Below, in pieces: positions 1-7,503 of a stretch of DNA of 26,526 nt. The stretch comes from JANYLN01 sp041687575. GTDB lineage: Bacteria > Planctomycetota > Phycisphaerae > UBA1845 > JANYLN01. How positions within the stretch are numbered: position 1 is the first letter of the stretch; each line of letters starts with the position of its first letter. The stretch spans positions 1 through 26,526 of the forward strand of contig JAWLBS010000029.1 of the NCBI GenBank assembly GCA_041687575.1. Direction: 5' to 3'. A model generated the notes under the pieces. It was not told where the DNA came from. It worked only from the letters and a program-made list of their open reading frames with translations, and ran no database searches. The position numbers and the translations under genes were made by a program.

Positions 1-2
1 AC

Positions 3-491
3 GTCGGTGACGCCAGCGGCTACCTCAACGCCTACATGCTCTGGCAGCCGGAAGACTCGGTCGATACGGCCGCCACGTGGGAGATGACCTGCCTGCTGAT
101 CGGCAACGCCCCGCAGGAGACCTGCACCGTCGATGTCACCCCGCGGCGGTGCCAGGCGTTCGCCCCGCGGCCGACGATGACCTGCCGCTGGGTCAACACC
201 GACGTTGCGACCGGCTCTGTCGTCGGGACCGGCACCGTCGTCGTCGACCAGTACGGCCTGATCACCGTGCCGCAGGCGACGGTGACCAAGGGCAAGAATC
301 GTCTGGCGATCACGATCGTCGGCGACATCCACCCGGACGGCCAGCTCAACGCGCTGGATCTGCTGCGGCTGGCCAACAGCTGGGGCAAGGCCCCCGGCGA
401 GCCGGGCTATGACCCGGCCTGCGACCTCAATGGCGACGGCCCGGTCAACGCGATCGATCTGCTGATGTTCGCGAAGAACTGGCAGAAGTAG
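3..491 (+). CDS. Secreted dockerin-like protein, C-terminal part (5' end outside window)
   Basis: The reading frame is open to the left edge, so only the last 162 residues are present. The visible part starts at VGDASGYLNAYMLWQ and aligns throughout with the last part of the large esterase-like protein at 826-4977 (there GDPAGNFNAYLWWQQ), so the missing part is probably a related esterase. The final 56 or so residues form two calcium-loop-like repeats, GDIHPDGQLNALDLL and DLNGDGPVNAIDLL, ending in NWQK, which is the dockerin type I pattern frequent in planctomycete exported proteins. From base 105 to the stop the DNA matches 4591-4977 with four differences by my count, all silent. The gene ends in a strong hairpin terminator. 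The ATG at 36 is internal, because homology continues upstream of it. Function of the missing domain is inferred only from the paralogue. Confidence 0.85.
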   Translation, partial: VGDASGYLNAYMLWQPEDSVDTAATWEMTCLLIGNAPQETCTVDVTPRRCQAFAPRPTMTCRWVNTDVATGSVVGTGTVVVDQYGLITVPQATVTKGKNRLAITIVGDIHPDGQLNALDLLRLANSWGKAPGEPGYDPACDLNGDGPVNAIDLLMFAKNWQK

Positions 492-523
492 CCGCGCTGG
501 CCGCACGCAGGTCCGGTCCACTG

Positions 524-559
524 TCACGCGCCGCGGATGCCCGCATCCGCGGCGCGTGA
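524..559 (+). terminator. Hairpin terminator after the truncated dockerin-like gene
   Basis: A perfect 16-bp stem (524-539 with 544-559) closes a 4-base loop (cccg), 33 bases after the stop codon. No real T-run follows, so it may act partly as an RNA 3' stabiliser. The same 15-bp stem and the same loop occur after the paralogous gene at 5009-5042. Confidence 0.75.
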
Positions 560-560
560 T

Positions 561-620
561 CTTGGTATCATGTAACCGTGTTCGCGATTCAGTGTCTCGT
601 TCGAGGAAGGGAGCATATCC
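561..620 (+). promoter_or_regulatory. Duplicated leader with -10-like box and RBS
   Basis: This stretch matches the leader of the SGNH hydrolase gene at about 7441-7503. Shared blocks are a -10-like box (TATCAT 566-571 here, TATAAT 7446-7451 there), the string aaccgtgttcgc just after it, gtctcgttc, and a purine-rich RBS (gaggaagggag, around 603-613). The distance from the -10 box to the ATG is 55 bases here and 58 there. No convincing -35 box is seen in either copy. Because it leads into a broken ORF, the promoter may now serve the large esterase gene at 826. Confidence 0.5.
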
Positions 621-710
621 ATGAAGGCTTCACTGGCCGTTCCAGCCGTGCCGGGTGCCGTCGTGCTGCTCGGACCGGCGCTGTCTTTGTGGACCGGTCG
701 GGATCAGTAA
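621..710 (+). pseudogene. Orphan signal-peptide mini-ORF (relic of an SGNH-type secreted protein gene)
   Basis: An ATG with a good RBS opens a 29-codon frame beginning MKASLAVPAVPGAVVLL and ending at TAA 708-710. The SGNH hydrolase at 7504 begins MKASLAVSVVLGAVVLLAPP, so the first part of a signal peptide and its leader have been copied. After about 20 codons the similarity is lost and the frame closes. Two prolines now interrupt the hydrophobic core, which would weaken export. I read this as the remains of a duplication whose body was deleted; the alternative is a short leader peptide that is translated and tunes expression of the gene 115 bases downstream. Confidence 0.55.
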
Positions 711-825
711 CAAGGCCCCGAGGTCTTGCAGGCAGGCGCCTTGGCAAGGTCCCGGGCCCGTAAGTAACGGGCCGGCTGCATGTGACGGCCCGGGATCGAT
801 CTTTCGGGAACTGGAGGGTACTCAC

Positions 826-3800
826 GTGAAATGGTTCGCATGTCTTTTGACCCTGGTGGTGGTGGCAACGGCCGGTCCGAGTCGAGCCGCACCCGTCGCC
901 TACACCGATGCAGCCGGCAACGGCAACTGGTCGGCCCCGGCCTCCTGGACGCAGAATGCCGGCTATCCCGGCGGCAACGACCCGGGGGACACCGCCACGA
1001 TCGACAACGGCACCACCACCGTCGACGTGGACGTGCCTTCGATGGGCATGATCACCGTCGATGGCGGCGGCAAGCTCTACGCGGCGATCAACCTGAACAA
1101 CCCCAACACCGTCACGGTCAACAATGGCGGCCAGGTTGAGTTCCGCGCCAACTACCCCACCCGCCAGAAGTACTACTGGAACATGATTCTCAACGACGGC
1201 GCCCTCTGGTACGGCAACCTGCACCAGGACGGGGCAATGAACGGCACGTTCACGGTCGGTGACAGCGCCACAGTGACCATCCGGCACAGCGGCGCCACCT
1301 ACAACAACGGCAATCTCGCAGGCGCTATCAGCGGGCCCGCGACCTCGACGATCCACTTCGAGGCCGTCAGCTACAGCAACTACATGATCCTCAACGGCGC
1401 CAACACCAACCTGCTGTGCAACCTCAACATCAAGTGCCCGCTGACGTGGGGAGCCAATACCCCGCTGGGGCCGAACACGGGCGGTGCGGTGCGGGTCCTG
1501 CCCAACGGCGTGGTCCGCCAGATCCGGCCGTACCAGGCGGGTAGCGCCACCCTGGCTCGCGATCTGACGTTCGCCGGCGGGTCATGCTGGAACAGCACGC
1601 ACCCGAGCTACACGATCACCTACAGCGGGACCTGGACTCTCCAGGCGGACACGCCGCTGACGGTGGATACGGCGGGCGGTAACATCGGCTACGTCGAGGT
1701 AACCGGCCGGATCACCGAGGACGCCACTCCTCGCAAGCTCAACGTGACCATGACCGGCACGGGAGCACCCGACGGCAAGCTGCGGCTGACCAACGCCGCC
1801 AACAGCTTCTCCGGGGGGCTGAGCGTGGCCGCGGGCAATCTGTACATCACCACTGCCGGTGCGCAAGGGGCTGGTCCCATCACACTTGCGAGCGGTGCCG
1901 AGGTGTTCCTGGACGCGTCGCCCAACGACAACTGGTCGCTGGGCAACGACATCGCCGGGGCCGGTACCGTGCAGGTTGAGGATGGCTCGAGCAGCTATAC
2001 GTTGACCGCCAACGGTTCTGCCTTGAGCCCTGGCACCGCGGGTGCCGCCGGCACGCTGACCGTCAAGGGCAACCTGGCCTTCTCGCGGAACGATTCGACA
2101 CCTGCCTCGCTGAACATCGATGTGGTCGGCGCCGGCTCGCCGGTCGTCGTTACCAATGATGTGCTGGCGGTGACGCGTAGCATAACCGGCCTGTCCGATG
2201 CCGTCCTGAACGTCTCACTCTCGGGCGTAACGGGGGATGACGTTCGAGGCAAAACCTTCACCATTCTGACCTGTGCCAACGACCTGGCCGGCCAGCAGTT
2301 CGCCGGTGTGACGTACCCGGCAGGCTGGGTTGGCGCCATCACGTACAACAATGGCGCGATTTACCTGCAACTGGCTCCTGAGGGGCAGGCACAGCCGGCC
2401 ATGCAGCTGTCCTCGACGCAGGTCCGCTTCCGCCCGACCGCTGCAAGCCCCGTCCCGCCCGGCCAGAGCGTCACTGTCAGGAACATTGGCTTTGGCAGCC
2501 TGGCCTGGACGGCGGCCGCCCGGTCGCCCGCTCCCGCATGGCTGACCATTGCCAACGCCACGGGTAGCGACAACCAGGCATTCACGCTCAGCGTCGATCG
2601 GACCGGCATGGCCGACGGCACGTACACCGCCTGGGTGGATGTGACCGACCCGTCGGCCGCCAACAGCCCGCAGAGCGTGCTGGTGGTTCTGCAGGCCTTG
2701 CCTGAGACGATCGTCTCCACGCACTCGTTCACCAATCACGCGACGCGCGGCACCCACCCGGCGAAGCTGACCACTTCGGGCAGTACGATCGACGTGGACA
2801 TGACGGCCTTGCCGGCCGGCACGCAGGTTTACCGCGCGATTCTCGTTCCGCACCTCTCGGGCAACAGCGGCAGCGCCAGCAGCTCGCGTGCCAACGCAGC
2901 GATGAAAATCGAGGCGAATGACGAGCCTGGCGTGTGGCTTCAGGCCGCAGGACCGCGCTACACCACGATCGACTGCACCGCCGCAGCCCAGCGGGCCATA
3001 GCGGGTACGCGGACATTGCGATTGAACGTGATCTCCTGGCCGGGCTGGAATAGCGGCCAGATCATCCGCCTGGATGTCTGGTGCGATGCCCCGCCGGTCA
3101 ATCCACCGCAGCAGGTGACGAGCCTAGCGGCCGTGCATCGCAGCGGCGACACGATGCTGACCTTCACGGAGGTTGAGCAGCCGATCAGCACGGCGCCGAT
3201 CACGGGGCCCGGATACGACGCCGCGATGAACGCCATCAACGCTTCCAGCCAGATTCGCTACCGGATCTACCGCCACACCTCGCCGATCGATGCAACCACC
3301 ATCCGTCAGGCGGAACTGGTGGATGAGATCAACCCGTTGACCTGCTGGAATACCTCCTACGATCAGCAGGACTGGAGCACCCGCGTGGTGCCGACCTTGC
3401 CGGTGGCGGACTTGGTGCAGGCCGCTCCGGGCACAGGCATCTACGTCAATCGCACCAAGGCAGCGGGCGGTGCATGCTACGCCGTCAGCCGCGTGGTCGA
3501 CGGCGAGGAGGACCTCTCGAACTGGATCCAGGGGTTCAACACGCTTGGCTCGCCGGTCGTCGAGACGATCGGCAGCGGCATGGCCCTGCTGTGGCAGCAG
3601 GCTGGGCCGGTCACGTTCAAGTACATCAACAACTGCATGAAGTACTACTACGTGAAGTGGGAGTGCCCGCCCAACTACAATGTTCCGAACATGGCGCACA
3701 ACTACCTGGTGGCAGAGCCTCCGACGGCCGCCGATCCGCGGCCGGTCATGGTCGGTCTGCACGAGTGGGGCGGCAGCATGGAGACCACGCCGTGGGTCGA

Positions 3801-4977
3801 GGCCGGCAGCGGGGCTCTGCTGGTGGCCACCAACCAGGTCCCCTATGACTGGTGGACCGCCTTCCATGAGAACAGCGGGACGCTCCGGCCGTTTACCGAG
3901 CTGGAGGGCAACGGCGGCGGGCGCGTGCGGCCCTACAGCCAGAACCGCATCTGGTCGTTCGTGACCGGCTTCGTGGCCAGTCGCTGGAACATCGACGCCA
4001 ACCGCATCACCGTGGCCGGCGGGTCGATGGGCGGCAGCGGGGCCAGCATGTGGGGCATGCGGGCCAACGACAAGTTCGCCTACATCCAGAGCCAGGTCGG
4101 CGTGCACATCCCCGCGATGAGCCCGACGTTCACGAGTTCCTTCGAGGGCAGTTACGGCCTGGTTGGCTGGGCCTGCCTCTACGAGAACACGGGCCTGGCC
4201 GCCTTCGACTACTGGGACAACAACCAATGGCTGCGGGCGCACGTCGCCCAGGACACGCCGTTTATCACCTTCGCCAACGGCAAGAACGATTCCGGCATCG
4301 GCTGGCCTCAGGCGCGGCTGATGGCGATCGCCTGCCAGGAGACCCGCCGGCCGCACATCTGGTCCTGGGGCCAGAACGGGCACCTCCAGGGGGTCCTAGG
4401 CGTGCCTGGCGGTACCCGCAGGGACAAGACCCTGCCGGCGTTCACCTATTGCTCGCTGGACAACAATCCGGGCAACGGTGACCCGTCCGACGGCGATCCG
4501 GCCGGCAACTTCAATGCATACCTCTGGTGGCAGCAGGACGATTCCATTGACACGGGCAGCAGTTGGGGGATGACCTGCTACCTGACCAGCAACGCCCCGC
4601 AGGAGACCTGCACCGTCGATGTCACCCCGCGCCGCTGCCAGGCGTTCGCCCCGCGGCCGACGATGACCTGCCGCTGGGTCAACACCGACGTTGCGACCGG
4701 CTCTGTCGTCGGGACCGGCACCGTTGTCGTCGACCAGTACGGACTGATCACCGTGCCGCAGGCGACGGTGACCAAGGGCAAGAATCGTCTGGCGATCACG
4801 ATCGTCGGCGACATCCACCCGGACGGCCAGCTCAACGCGCTGGATCTGCTGCGGCTGGCCAACAGCTGGGGCAAGGCCCCCGGCGAGCCGGGCTATGACC
4901 CGGCCTGCGACCTCAATGGCGACGGCCCGGTCAACGCGATCGATCTGCTGATGTTCGCGAAGAACTGGCAGAAGTAG
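826..4977 (+). CDS. Large secreted multidomain esterase-like protein with dockerin-like C-terminus
   Basis: The protein has 1383 residues. I chose the GTG at 826 because GGAGGG (813-818) lies 7 bases upstream and a clear signal peptide follows (VKWFACLLTLVVVATAGPS, cleavage probably near SRA-AP); the frame is open further upstream but without such signals. About 25-500 is Asn/Gly/Thr-rich beta-repeat sequence resembling autotransporter-type strand repeats. About 526-624 looks like a BACON/Ig-like beta domain. About 940-1200 is an alpha/beta-hydrolase domain of the PHB-depolymerase or feruloyl/acetyl-esterase kind: GGSMGG places the nucleophile at Ser1067, with Asp1155 (NGKNDSG) and His1186 (NGHLQ) as probable partners. 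Residues 1328-1383 are two dockerin-like repeats. It would be exported and attached or assembled outside the cell. The tail is almost identical to that of the gene at 3-491. Substrate is unknown; a polysaccharide ester is the most likely guess. Confidence 0.85.
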   Translation: MKWFACLLTLVVVATAGPSRAAPVAYTDAAGNGNWSAPASWTQNAGYPGGNDPGDTATIDNGTTTVDVDVPSMGMITVDGGGKLYAAINLNNPNTVTVNNGGQVEFRANYPTRQKYYWNMILNDGALWYGNLHQDGAMNGTFTVGDSATVTIRHSGATYNNGNLAGAISGPATSTIHFEAVSYSNYMILNGANTNLLCNLNIKCPLTWGANTPLGPNTGGAVRVLPNGVVRQIRPYQAGSATLARDLTFAGGSCWNSTHPSYTITYSGTWTLQADTPLTVDTAGGNIGYVEVTGRITEDATPRKLNVTMTGTGAPDGKLRLTNAANSFSGGLSVAAGNLYITTAGAQGAGPITLASGAEVFLDASPNDNWSLGNDIAGAGTVQVEDGSSSYTLTANGSALSPGTAGAAGTLTVKGNLAFSRNDSTPASLNIDVVGAGSPVVVTNDVLAVTRSITGLSDAVLNVSLSGVTGDDVRGKTFTILTCANDLAGQQFAGVTYPAGWVGAITYNNGAIYLQLAPEGQAQPAMQLSSTQVRFRPTAASPVPPGQSVTVRNIGFGSLAWTAAARSPAPAWLTIANATGSDNQAFTLSVDRTGMADGTYTAWVDVTDPSAANSPQSVLVVLQALPETIVSTHSFTNHATRGTHPAKLTTSGSTIDVDMTALPAGTQVYRAILVPHLSGNSGSASSSRANAAMKIEANDEPGVWLQAAGPRYTTIDCTAAAQRAIAGTRTLRLNVISWPGWNSGQIIRLDVWCDAPPVNPPQQVTSLAAVHRSGDTMLTFTEVEQPISTAPITGPGYDAAMNAINASSQIRYRIYRHTSPIDATTIRQAELVDEINPLTCWNTSYDQQDWSTRVVPTLPVADLVQAAPGTGIYVNRTKAAGGACYAVSRVVDGEEDLSNWIQGFNTLGSPVVETIGSGMALLWQQAGPVTFKYINNCMKYYYVKWECPPNYNVPNMAHNYLVAEPPTAADPRPVMVGLHEWGGSMETTPWVEAGSGALLVATNQVPYDWWTAFHENSGTLRPFTELEGNGGGRVRPYSQNRIWSFVTGFVASRWNIDANRITVAGGSMGGSGASMWGMRANDKFAYIQSQVGVHIPAMSPTFTSSFEGSYGLVGWACLYENTGLAAFDYWDNNQWLRAHVAQDTPFITFANGKNDSGIGWPQARLMAIACQETRRPHIWSWGQNGHLQGVLGVPGGTRRDKTLPAFTYCSLDNNPGNGDPSDGDPAGNFNAYLWWQQDDSIDTGSSWGMTCYLTSNAPQETCTVDVTPRRCQAFAPRPTMTCRWVNTDVATGSVVGTGTVVVDQYGLITVPQATVTKGKNRLAITIVGDIHPDGQLNALDLLRLANSWGKAPGEPGYDPACDLNGDGPVNAIDLLMFAKNWQK

Positions 4978-5008
4978 CCGCGCCGGCCGCGCACTTCGCA
5001 TACACTGT

Positions 5009-5042
5009 CACGCGCCGCGGATGCCCGCATCCGCGGCGCGTG
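5009..5042 (+). terminator. Hairpin terminator after the large esterase gene
   Basis: A perfect 15-bp stem (5009-5023 with 5028-5042) has the loop cccg and is followed by tctttctct. It lies 31 bases after the stop and faces the convergent regulator gene, which ends at 5070. The stem and loop are the same as at 525-558. Confidence 0.85.
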
Positions 5043-5069
5043 TCTTTCTCTGCATCCGCAAAGAGTACC

Positions 5070-6188
5070 TCACGGCCCGGGCGCCGGTCCGCTGGTGCTG
5101 CCCTCGATCAACCTGGAACGAAACAGCAGCCGCGTCGCCATGCATCCGAAGTTCGACAGCCGGTCCAGGATGTGCATGGCTGCCGTGTTGCCGATACGCA
5201 CCGGATCCGAGGCGAGTCGTGTGATATCGCCTTCCTCGTCCTCCAGCCCCCGCCCCAGAATGCTCACGCTCGCCGGGCAGGGGATCCCCCAGTGCTGAAG
5301 CAGCGCCCTTGCCTGGCGAGCCAGGTCCAACCCGAACAGGACGATCGCGGTCGGCGCCGGCCGCAGCCGCAGCAGCTTTCGCAGTGTCTGCTGGAGGCGT
5401 GCGTCCGAAGCGAGTGTGTCCAGGCCGCAGAGTTCGTGATATCCTGTCGAGGCGTCCAGGCCCAGAGCCTGCTTGACCCGCAGCATTTCGTTGCTGAAAC
5501 GCCGCACGTCCGGGTCCACCCCGTCGGACCAGTGCCGTGGGTTGCGGATCTGCGCTGTGCCCACGAAGGCGATGTGCTTGTGACCCAGCGCCGCCAGGTG
5601 GCGGACCGCCTGCTTTGCCTCGTCCTCACAGTCCACCACGACGGAATCGACCCCTTCAGTGCTGGAGAGATAATCGAGCGTCATGACGACCAGGCCGTGG
5701 TCCGTCCACTGCTTGAGGTGCGCCTCATCCGCGCCGAACAGGTACGCGATCGCGCTGCAACCGATCTGGCTGGGGCCCAGCGCGACCCCGCCCGGGACCG
5801 CCCGCATGGCCAGCAGGTCGATCTGCGGAAACAGGCAGATCGGGGTCCTTCGCGTCTGCACCGAGGAGATGAAGCTGCGAAGCAGGCGGGACACATAATC
5901 GTTCTGCGGCAAAGGCAGGCCGACGGAGCTGAGCAGCCCCACAACCGGATACCGTCGGGGGCAGTTGAGCCAACCCGTCGTGCGGTCGCGCACGTACTGC
6001 CCTTTCTCGCCGGACCGGATGACGCCTTGCTCCGCCAGGACGGCCAGGGCCTTTCGGACTGTGCTGGGCGAGACCCCGTGGCGACGGGCGTAGCTGCGGA
6101 CGGCGTCCAGCTTCCAGCCATCGTCGAAACTGCTGATGTCAGATCGGATCTGTTCCGTCAGATCGATATATATAGCGTGCCTGCCCAT
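5070..6188 (-). CDS. Transcriptional regulator, GntR-type winged helix fused to a LacI-type sensor domain
   Basis: The 372-residue protein begins with a winged helix-turn-helix (about residues 8-68) of GntR type, including the recognition-helix sequence GVSPSTVRKALAVLAEQGVI. Residues about 79-360 resemble the periplasmic-binding-like sensor domain of LacI/GalR repressors (strand VVGLLSS, then FVGTAQIRNPRHW and the VLFGLDLARQA region). This AraR-like combination usually binds a sugar or sugar derivative and releases an operator. An RBS-like ctggagtaa stands just before the ATG. The gene is convergent with the large esterase gene and divergent from the PEP-CTERM gene, with candidate operators in between, so it probably controls this secreted-hydrolase island and itself. 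The ligand cannot be read from the sequence. Confidence 0.85.
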   Translation of the reverse strand: MGRHAIYIDLTEQIRSDISSFDDGWKLDAVRSYARRHGVSPSTVRKALAVLAEQGVIRSGEKGQYVRDRTTGWLNCPRRYPVVGLLSSVGLPLPQNDYVSRLLRSFISSVQTRRTPICLFPQIDLLAMRAVPGGVALGPSQIGCSAIAYLFGADEAHLKQWTDHGLVVMTLDYLSSTEGVDSVVVDCEDEAKQAVRHLAALGHKHIAFVGTAQIRNPRHWSDGVDPDVRRFSNEMLRVKQALGLDASTGYHELCGLDTLASDARLQQTLRKLLRLRPAPTAIVLFGLDLARQARALLQHWGIPCPASVSILGRGLEDEEGDITRLASDPVRIGNTAAMHILDRLSNFGCMATRLLFRSRLIEGSTSGPAPGP

Positions 6189-6253
6189 CGGTTACTCCAG
6201 AGAGTTGGTCCGAACCACGGCGCGTGCGGAAACCCGCCCCCGTCCTCGGTGTA

Positions 6254-6287
6254 CGCATATTGTGCGCTTTTGAGGTCGCCCGTGCAA
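6254..6287 (-). promoter_or_regulatory. Candidate regulator promoter with operator over its -10 box
   Basis: On the minus strand TTGCAC (6287-6282) and CACAAT (6264-6259) are 17 bases apart, each matching four of six consensus positions. The inverted repeat cgca-tattg-tgcg (6254-6266) covers the -10 box. A repressor bound there would block its own gene, the usual autoregulation of GntR/LacI proteins. The regulator start codon is about 65 bases downstream. Confidence 0.5.
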
Positions 6288-6471
6288 GCCGTCCATGCAT
6301 GTTGCGGACGGAGTCGCCGCATAACCCGTTACTTACCCAAGTCTTATGGCGGCCTGACAAATGATGATGCTTTTCGGCAACACAGGCGCCCGCACGTAGG
6401 GGCGCCCATGGCGAAGCCCTATGTCGTCAAATGTGTTGTAGCGGGCCTCACTCGTGCCGATTCTGCCGTGA

Positions 6472-6486
6472 GCGCAAATCGTGCGC
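6472..6486. promoter_or_regulatory. Second candidate operator, upstream of the PEP-CTERM gene
   Basis: Perfect 5-bp arms gcgca / tgcgc flank the 5-base spacer aatcg. Core and spacer length equal those of the site at 6254-6266. The centres are 219 bases apart, close to 21 helical turns, which would suit looping by a dimeric or tetrameric repressor. The match is short and could be chance. Confidence 0.4.
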
Positions 6487-6565
6487 ATTGGGATGGCATG
6501 GATATTGCTAGGGGACTGGGCAAAGTGTTCACGTTTCCTTAATCCTTTCAATGGAGGATCGAGAA

Positions 6566-7372
6566 ATGAAGTACTGCGGAGTCGCACTGGCTGTCTTGTG
6601 TATGCTCGGGACCGGGTTCGCCGCGGAGATCTACGATGCAGGGACCAAAACGCTGACGGTAACCACCTTCGGCGACATGGTCGATCCGCCGGGACTGGAG
6701 GAGATCGATGCCTCGGATGTGATCGTCGGCATGAGCAAGGATAGCTTCAATGCTCTGCCGGGCCTGAAGGTTATCAACTTCACACCCGACGTGACGTTCC
6801 AGGGCGTCACTTCCATCGTGGCCGTCTATGATGGCACGAATGCGGTCACCTTCAGCGATTTCGGCAACCCGGTAGATGGGTACAACTACGGCGGCGGCAC
6901 CAGCCTCGGCCGGAGCGGGCACTCGGGCTCGCTGGCCCACCACCATCTCGGCACGGTGCAGGGCATTGCGGCGGGCAACCTGCTGCATACCGCCTCTCCC
7001 GACCTGAACTGGTTTGCCGCCAGCATTTCGGTCGACGCCCCCGGCATGGGCGTCAGTGCCATCGGCTTTGCCGCCGACGGCCGGGACACCCAGGCCACCA
7101 ACGCCGGCACGATCTACCTCGACCTGAGCGACGGCAGCCTGGTGGAACTTGACTACGGCACGTTCGGCGGAGTGCCCGGCAGCGGGATGTTCCTCGGCTA
7201 TCAGGCCCCGGCGGGCATGTTCATCACCAGGATCGAGTGCACGCGGGATGCCGGAGCCGGCAACAGCTACGTGCCGCTGGACGACCTGGCGTTCGTGGTG
7301 ACCCCCGAGCCGACAGCGCTGGCACTGATGGCATTTGGCGGCCTGGCGGTGCTCCGTCGCCGCCAGGGCTGA
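6566..7372 (+). CDS. Secreted PEP-CTERM protein
   Basis: The protein has 268 residues. The ATG at 6566 is chosen over the one at 6551 because GGAGG (6553-6557) lies 8 bases upstream of it and the signal peptide (KYCGVALAVLCMLGTGFAA) starts right there. The body is Gly/Asp-rich and beta-like with no catalytic motif that I recognise. The C-terminus reads VTPEPTALALMAFGGLAVLR followed by basic residues: a PEP motif, a hydrophobic helix and an arginine cluster, the sorting signal processed by exosortase in PEP-CTERM systems. It should therefore be exported and held at or released from the envelope. It is transcribed away from the regulator and ends at its own terminator. No exosortase gene is in the window. 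Confidence 0.85.
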   Translation: MKYCGVALAVLCMLGTGFAAEIYDAGTKTLTVTTFGDMVDPPGLEEIDASDVIVGMSKDSFNALPGLKVINFTPDVTFQGVTSIVAVYDGTNAVTFSDFGNPVDGYNYGGGTSLGRSGHSGSLAHHHLGTVQGIAAGNLLHTASPDLNWFAASISVDAPGMGVSAIGFAADGRDTQATNAGTIYLDLSDGSLVELDYGTFGGVPGSGMFLGYQAPAGMFITRIECTRDAGAGNSYVPLDDLAFVVTPEPTALALMAFGGLAVLRRRQG

Positions 7373-7407
7373 TCGGCCGGCGTGGAGTGTCAACCAATCC
7401 GGGGGCG

Positions 7408-7435
7408 GCGCCGCGGACTACCCTGTCCGCGGCGC
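7408..7435 (+). terminator. Hairpin after the PEP-CTERM gene
   Basis: An 11-bp perfect stem (7408-7418 with 7425-7435) has a 6-base loop. It ends only 10 bases before the TATAAT of the next unit. There is no strong T-run. The stem core gcgccgcgga is the same as in the terminators at 524 and 5009. Confidence 0.65.
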
Positions 7436-7445
7436 GTGCCCTTGC

Positions 7446-7497
7446 TATAATGGAACCGTGTTCGCACAACTCACATGTCTCGTTCAAGGAAGGGAGA
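7446..7497 (+). promoter_or_regulatory. -10 box and RBS of the SGNH hydrolase gene
   Basis: TATAAT at 7446-7451 is a perfect -10 box with no good -35. A purine-rich RBS (aaggaagggagag, 7487-7497) ends 6 bases before the ATG. The whole leader matches 561-620. Confidence 0.55.
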
Positions 7498-7503
7498 GTA
7501 TTT

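Larger units (their letters stand above)
6189..6565. other. Divergent intergenic region between regulator and PEP-CTERM gene
   Basis: These 377 bases are less GC-rich than the flanking genes and contain no gene I can support. They hold a candidate promoter for the regulator, two matching inverted repeats of the form cgca-N5-tgcg (listed separately), and a hairpin with perfect 7-bp arms (6385-6391 with 6400-6406). I found no convincing plus-strand promoter; TTGTAG followed 17 bases later by GATTCT, just upstream of the second inverted repeat, is the best but weak candidate. Confidence 0.6.

Noticed and set aside
755..773. Hairpin ggcccg-taagtaa-cgggcc as an operator before the esterase gene
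   Set aside because: Only 6-bp arms; the partly matching 11-mer near 6325-6335 is within chance expectation.
3124..4383. Long open frame of about 419 codons on the minus strand inside the large esterase gene
   Set aside because: It lies opposite a gene with signal peptide, domains and RBS; its translation is Arg/Ala/Val/His-rich as expected from antisense of GC-rich codons.
5040..6542. 500-codon plus-strand frame over the regulator
   Set aside because: The regulator on the minus strand has recognisable domains; the plus frame starts inside the terminator and is Arg/Gln-rich without motifs.
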